From NCBI GenBank assembly GCA_030642995.1, contig DAOWMR010000111.1, forward strand, positions 1 through 8,192: a stretch of DNA of 8,192 nt, written 5' to 3'. Shown piece by piece: positions 6,243 to 8,192 of the stretch. Below the pieces are notes generated by a model that was not told the origin of the DNA, made no database searches, and was given only the letters and a program-made list of their open reading frames with translations. Every line of letters begins with the position of its first letter. Positions within the stretch are counted from its first letter, which is position 1. The translations under genes and the position numbers were made by a program. This DNA comes from Spirochaetales bacterium (GTDB lineage Bacteria > Spirochaetota > Spirochaetia > DSM-27196 > SLST01).

Positions 6243-7031
6243 TCAGTCTCTGTGACAAACGAAGAAGGCTCTGCCGAGTGCGTTGGGATCTTCGACCGCC
6301 TCTGATAGCTTTCCGTTCTCTGCAACGTAGCAATCACTGAAACCTGCGGCTCTCACCATTGCCGGGACTGAGTCGATATCGAATACCGTGTTGAATGCCT
6401 GCTCAGAGAATCGCGTATACGATCCGTCTTCGTTGCGCATGAACCCAGTGATTGAGGTGTAGGCCCGCTTGCCTCCAGCTGCATAGATCCCACGAGAGAT
6501 CATTGTGAACTCATCGGCGTCTTCAACCGTGATCGAGTTCCACCGCTCGTGCCCACGGGGCGTGTTCAGATCGAACACAAACAAGCCGGGCGAACACAGC
6601 GTAGCGGAAACGCACCTGATTGCGGCCACGAGGGCTTCGGCATCGGGGAGATGATTCAGCGAGTCGAACGACGATACTGCAAAAGCAACCGGAGTCTCCA
6701 GGCGAAAATCTCTCGCATCCGCCTGCAAGAACCGTGCATGCCCCTCTTGCTCGGCTTGCTGATTGTTCGCTCGAGCATGCGCCAGCATATGCTCCGAGAG
6801 ATCAACTCCTGTCACGTCATAGCCGGCTTCAATTAGGTGATGGGCCAGTCGGCCTGTGCCGCAACAGACATCCACAACATCGCGTGGTGATGAGGCCAAC
6901 AGCGAATCGCTATCAAACAGCTCAATCAGCTGCGGCGCCATCCGGTCAGAGAAAAAAGTCAACCGGTCGTTGTAGACTTTCGCAAAAGCCTCTCCGTAGA
7001 CCTGCGTGAAACCGCTACCCGCCTCGTCCAT
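6243..7031 (-). CDS. class I SAM-dependent methyltransferase, substrate unknown
   Basis: 262-residue soluble enzyme with a Rossmann-type methyltransferase fold. Motif I is VVDVCCGTGRL at 52-62 (SAM binding), the acidic end of strand 2 is GVDLS at 75-79, motif III lies around QADARDF at 103-109, and motif IV is near SSFDSLNHL at 120-128. The C-terminal half (about 150-255) adds a beta-rich segment with FDLNTPRG and a late SVPAMVRAAGF helix, typical of small-molecule methyltransferases of the Methyltransf_25/11 type; the substrate cannot be read. The start chosen has AAGGAG nine bases upstream; an earlier in-frame ATG at 7133 has no comparable site. It sits alone between lptB and rpoN, about 295 bp and 400 bp from its neighbours, unlike the tight spacing elsewhere, which suggests later insertion into the locus. 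Confidence 0.85.
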   Translation of the reverse strand: MDEAGSGFTQVYGEAFAKVYNDRLTFFSDRMAPQLIELFDSDSLLASSPRDVVDVCCGTGRLAHHLIEAGYDVTGVDLSEHMLAHARANNQQAEQEGHARFLQADARDFRLETPVAFAVSSFDSLNHLPDAEALVAAIRCVSATLCSPGLFVFDLNTPRGHERWNSITVEDADEFTMISRGIYAAGGKRAYTSITGFMRNEDGSYTRFSEQAFNTVFDIDSVPAMVRAAGFSDCYVAENGKLSEAVEDPNALGRAFFVCHRD

Positions 7032-7205
7032 GAAGCCTCTCTCCTTTCGCGCAAGAGTACATCCCTGACTCAATTGCTGGAAGGCACCACATTCCCGAAG
7101 CAAATGTCTCGTTTTGTTCCTGGGCTTCAACACACTACCCGAACATGGACTATTCTACGATTCTGGAGTGTGAGTCTGCGACATCGGTAACACTTATTCT
7201 CGGTA

Positions 7206-7244
7206 CATCGGTTGCACCTTCGCAGATGAGGAGGCAAACCGATG
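7206..7244 (+). repeat. inverted repeat enclosing the transposase-remnant start codon
   Basis: CATCGGTT (7206-7213) pairs perfectly with AACCGATG (7237-7244) across a 23-base loop. The ATG of the transposase remnant lies in the right arm and its ribosome site in the loop. Such structures can limit transposase translation from read-through transcripts; that role here is inferred. Confidence 0.6.
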
Positions 7245-7320
7245 CCATGGGAAGGAGCCACTGTGAGTGAGCAGAAAGCAGAGGTGCTGAGTGGCTTCGG
7301 TCCGGAAGAGGCCCGACCGG
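7242..7320 (+). pseudogene. N-terminal remnant of IS481-type transposase
   Basis: About 25 codons from the ATG at 7242, with a GAGGAGG ribosome site seven bases upstream. The first residues MPWEGATVSEQKAEVL match the usual IS481 transposase start in pattern, but the helix-turn-helix (LCR..G.S-type) expected by residue 35-45 and the whole DDE catalytic core are missing. Continuing the frame reads antisense through the 3' end of lptB, so no functional product is expected. Confidence 0.5.
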
Positions 7321-7326
7321 CGCAGC

Positions 7327-8091
7327 TCAGATCTGAAACGACTCGCCCAGGTAGACCTTCCGCGCCAGCTCGTTCTGCATGACTTCTTCCCGGCTGCCGG
7401 CAACGACAATCTCGCCGTCCTTGATGATGTATGATCGACTGGTGATCTCCAGCGTGTCTCGAACGTTGTGATCCGTGATGAGAATTCCGATTCCCTTTGC
7501 GCTCAGGTCGGTAACGATCTGCTTGATCTCGTACACAGCGATCGGATCGATTCCGGCAAACGGCTCGTCCAGCAGGAGGAACCGGGGCCGGATGGCGAGT
7601 GATCGGGCAATCTCGGTTCGGCGCCTCTCCCCTCCGGAAAGCGTGTACGCCCGCTGTTTCCGCTTGCTCGCGAGGCCCAACTCCTCGAGCAATTGATCCA
7701 AAGTTTCCTTTTTTTGTCGTCGATTCAGATCCCGCCGTGTTTCCAGTACGCTCCATACGTTCTGCTCGACGGTGAGCTTGCGGAATACGCTTGCTTCCTG
7801 CGGAAGATATGAGATTCCCGCCCGAGCTCTCTTGTACATGGGTTTTCTGGTGATATCCTTGCCGTTCATCCTGATGCGACCGCTGTTCGGTCTGATGAAC
7901 CCAACCATCATGTAGAAGACCGTTGTCTTACCCGCTCCGTTCGGTCCGAGAAATCCGACTATCTCACCTTCGTGCATGGAGAAGCTTACGCCACGGACCA
8001 CGACCTTGCGACCGTAGCTCTTGGTCAGCTCGGACACGGAGAGACGCGCAAGGTCACTCAACGGTTGCTCACTCGCCGCTTGATCACTCAC
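7327..8091 (-). CDS. lptB: LPS-type export ABC transporter ATP-binding protein
   Basis: 254-residue cytoplasmic ATPase that powers extraction of lipopolysaccharide or a related glycolipid from the inner membrane with LptF/LptG and LptC. Visible motifs: Walker A GPNGAGKT at 49-56, Q-loop Q98 in YLPQEASVF, signature LSGGE at 151-155 followed by RRRTEIARSLA, Walker B FLLLDEP at 171-177 with the LptB-typical FAGIDP, and switch H208 in ITDHNVRDTL. The C-terminus YLGESFQI is the normal LptB ending, so the nearby IS remnant did not truncate it. The GTG start has GGAGG six bases upstream and overlaps the previous gene's stop; a longer in-frame start at 8175 gives an arginine-rich extension unlike LptB and was rejected. 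An extra ~15 residues precede the usual start of the domain. Confidence 0.96.
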   Translation of the reverse strand: MSDQAASEQPLSDLARLSVSELTKSYGRKVVVRGVSFSMHEGEIVGFLGPNGAGKTTVFYMMVGFIRPNSGRIRMNGKDITRKPMYKRARAGISYLPQEASVFRKLTVEQNVWSVLETRRDLNRRQKKETLDQLLEELGLASKRKQRAYTLSGGERRRTEIARSLAIRPRFLLLDEPFAGIDPIAVYEIKQIVTDLSAKGIGILITDHNVRDTLEITSRSYIIKDGEIVVAGSREEVMQNELARKVYLGESFQI

Positions 8092-8192
8092 CAGCGCCCT
8101 CCTCGCTCTTCGCGGGAAACTCGGCCTCGCCCGGCGGGGGGTTATCGGTCTCGTCCGTCGTAGGCGGTTCCGCACCGCTGTCCTCGTCCTCG
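8084..8192 (-). CDS. C-terminal tail of the gene upstream of lptB, probably lptA (cut by right edge)
   Basis: The last 35 codons before a TGA at 8086-8084, in a frame different from lptB. The reading is strongly acidic and rich in E, D, P, G and T (for example PPTTDETDNPPPGEAEFP), with no hydrophobic segment, resembling a disordered tail. Its stop overlaps the lptB GTG by a few bases, as expected for coupled operon genes, which supports this frame. In lptB loci the preceding gene is usually lptA/ostA, the periplasmic bridge protein; that name rests on synteny alone because the conserved domain lies outside the window. Confidence 0.6.
   Translation of the reverse strand, partial: EDEDSGAEPPTTDETDNPPPGEAEFPAKSEEGAGE

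Larger units (their letters stand above)
7169..7320 (+). mobile_element. decayed left end of an IS481-family insertion sequence
   Basis: On the plus strand, opposite to the surrounding genes, a TGTGAG end at 7169 is followed by two near-identical direct repeats 24 bp apart, ACATCGGTAACAC (7181-7193) and ACATCGGTTGCAC (7205-7217), resembling transposase-binding repeats at IS ends. A good ribosome site GAGGAGG (7228-7234) then leads to an ATG at 7242 and a reading MPWEGATVSEQKAEVLSGF. The MPW...V..Q opening is characteristic of IS481-type transposases. Family similarity fades after about 7295 and the reading runs into the end of lptB, so only the first ~150 bp survive; the right boundary is approximate. 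The assignment is from recalled family features, not a search. Confidence 0.6.

Noticed and set aside
5855..6333. Two overlapping minus-strand open frames between the methyltransferase gene and rpoN
   Set aside because: No ribosome sites, arginine- and cysteine-rich translations without recognisable motifs, and they span the long hairpin and the rpoN promoter or enter the methyltransferase gene.
7127..7756. 209-codon minus-strand frame overlapping lptB
   Set aside because: An out-of-frame shadow of lptB continuing into the IS relic; no domain and no ribosome site.
8092..8175. 28-codon N-terminal extension of lptB
   Set aside because: The extension is an arginine- and proline-rich out-of-frame reading of the upstream gene's acidic tail; the GTG at 8091 has a well-placed GGAGG.

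Overview
The window looks like a chromosomal segment of a Gram-negative bacterium, most likely a free-living spirochaete of the Spirochaetaceae. This is inferred from gene content and from the treponeme-like start and signature of HprK; no marker gene here proves it. All recognised genes of the main locus lie on the minus strand, so the biological order runs from the right edge (8192) to the left edge (1).

From right to left: the acidic C-terminal tail of a gene running in from the right edge (probably lptA by synteny); lptB, the ATPase of the lipopolysaccharide-type export ABC transporter; a ~1.5 kb interruption with a decayed IS481-family left end on the plus strand and a stand-alone SAM-dependent methyltransferase gene; a ~400 bp non-coding stretch with a long hairpin, a G-quadruplex-like motif and a strong sigma-70-type promoter; then rpoN (sigma-54), hpf (ribosome hibernation factor), hprK (HPr kinase/phosphorylase), ptsH (HPr), a secreted DUF4390-like protein, a membrane histidine kinase of the NtrY type and the start of its response regulator NtrX, cut by the left edge.

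The seven genes from rpoN to ntrX are tightly packed. Three junctions (hprK/ptsH, DUF4390/ntrY, ntrY/ntrX) are 4-bp ATGA overlaps, and ptsH/DUF4390 overlap by 50 bp, so they probably form one translationally coupled transcript starting at the promoter before rpoN. The unit joins a sigma factor (RpoN), a probable activator of it (NtrX, driven by NtrY), HPr and its Ser-46 kinase, and a ribosome hibernation factor. This suggests one module in which metabolic state (through HPr/HprK) and an envelope or nitrogen signal (through NtrY) converge on sigma-54 transcription and growth arrest.

The core order lptA-lptB-rpoN-hpf-hprK/ptsH is a known conserved arrangement. The novelty is modest: the insertion between lptB and rpoN, the structured DNA just upstream of the rpoN promoter, and the grouping of DUF4390, NtrYX and HPr/HprK under one promoter. 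No rRNA, tRNA, CRISPR array or complete mobile element was seen.
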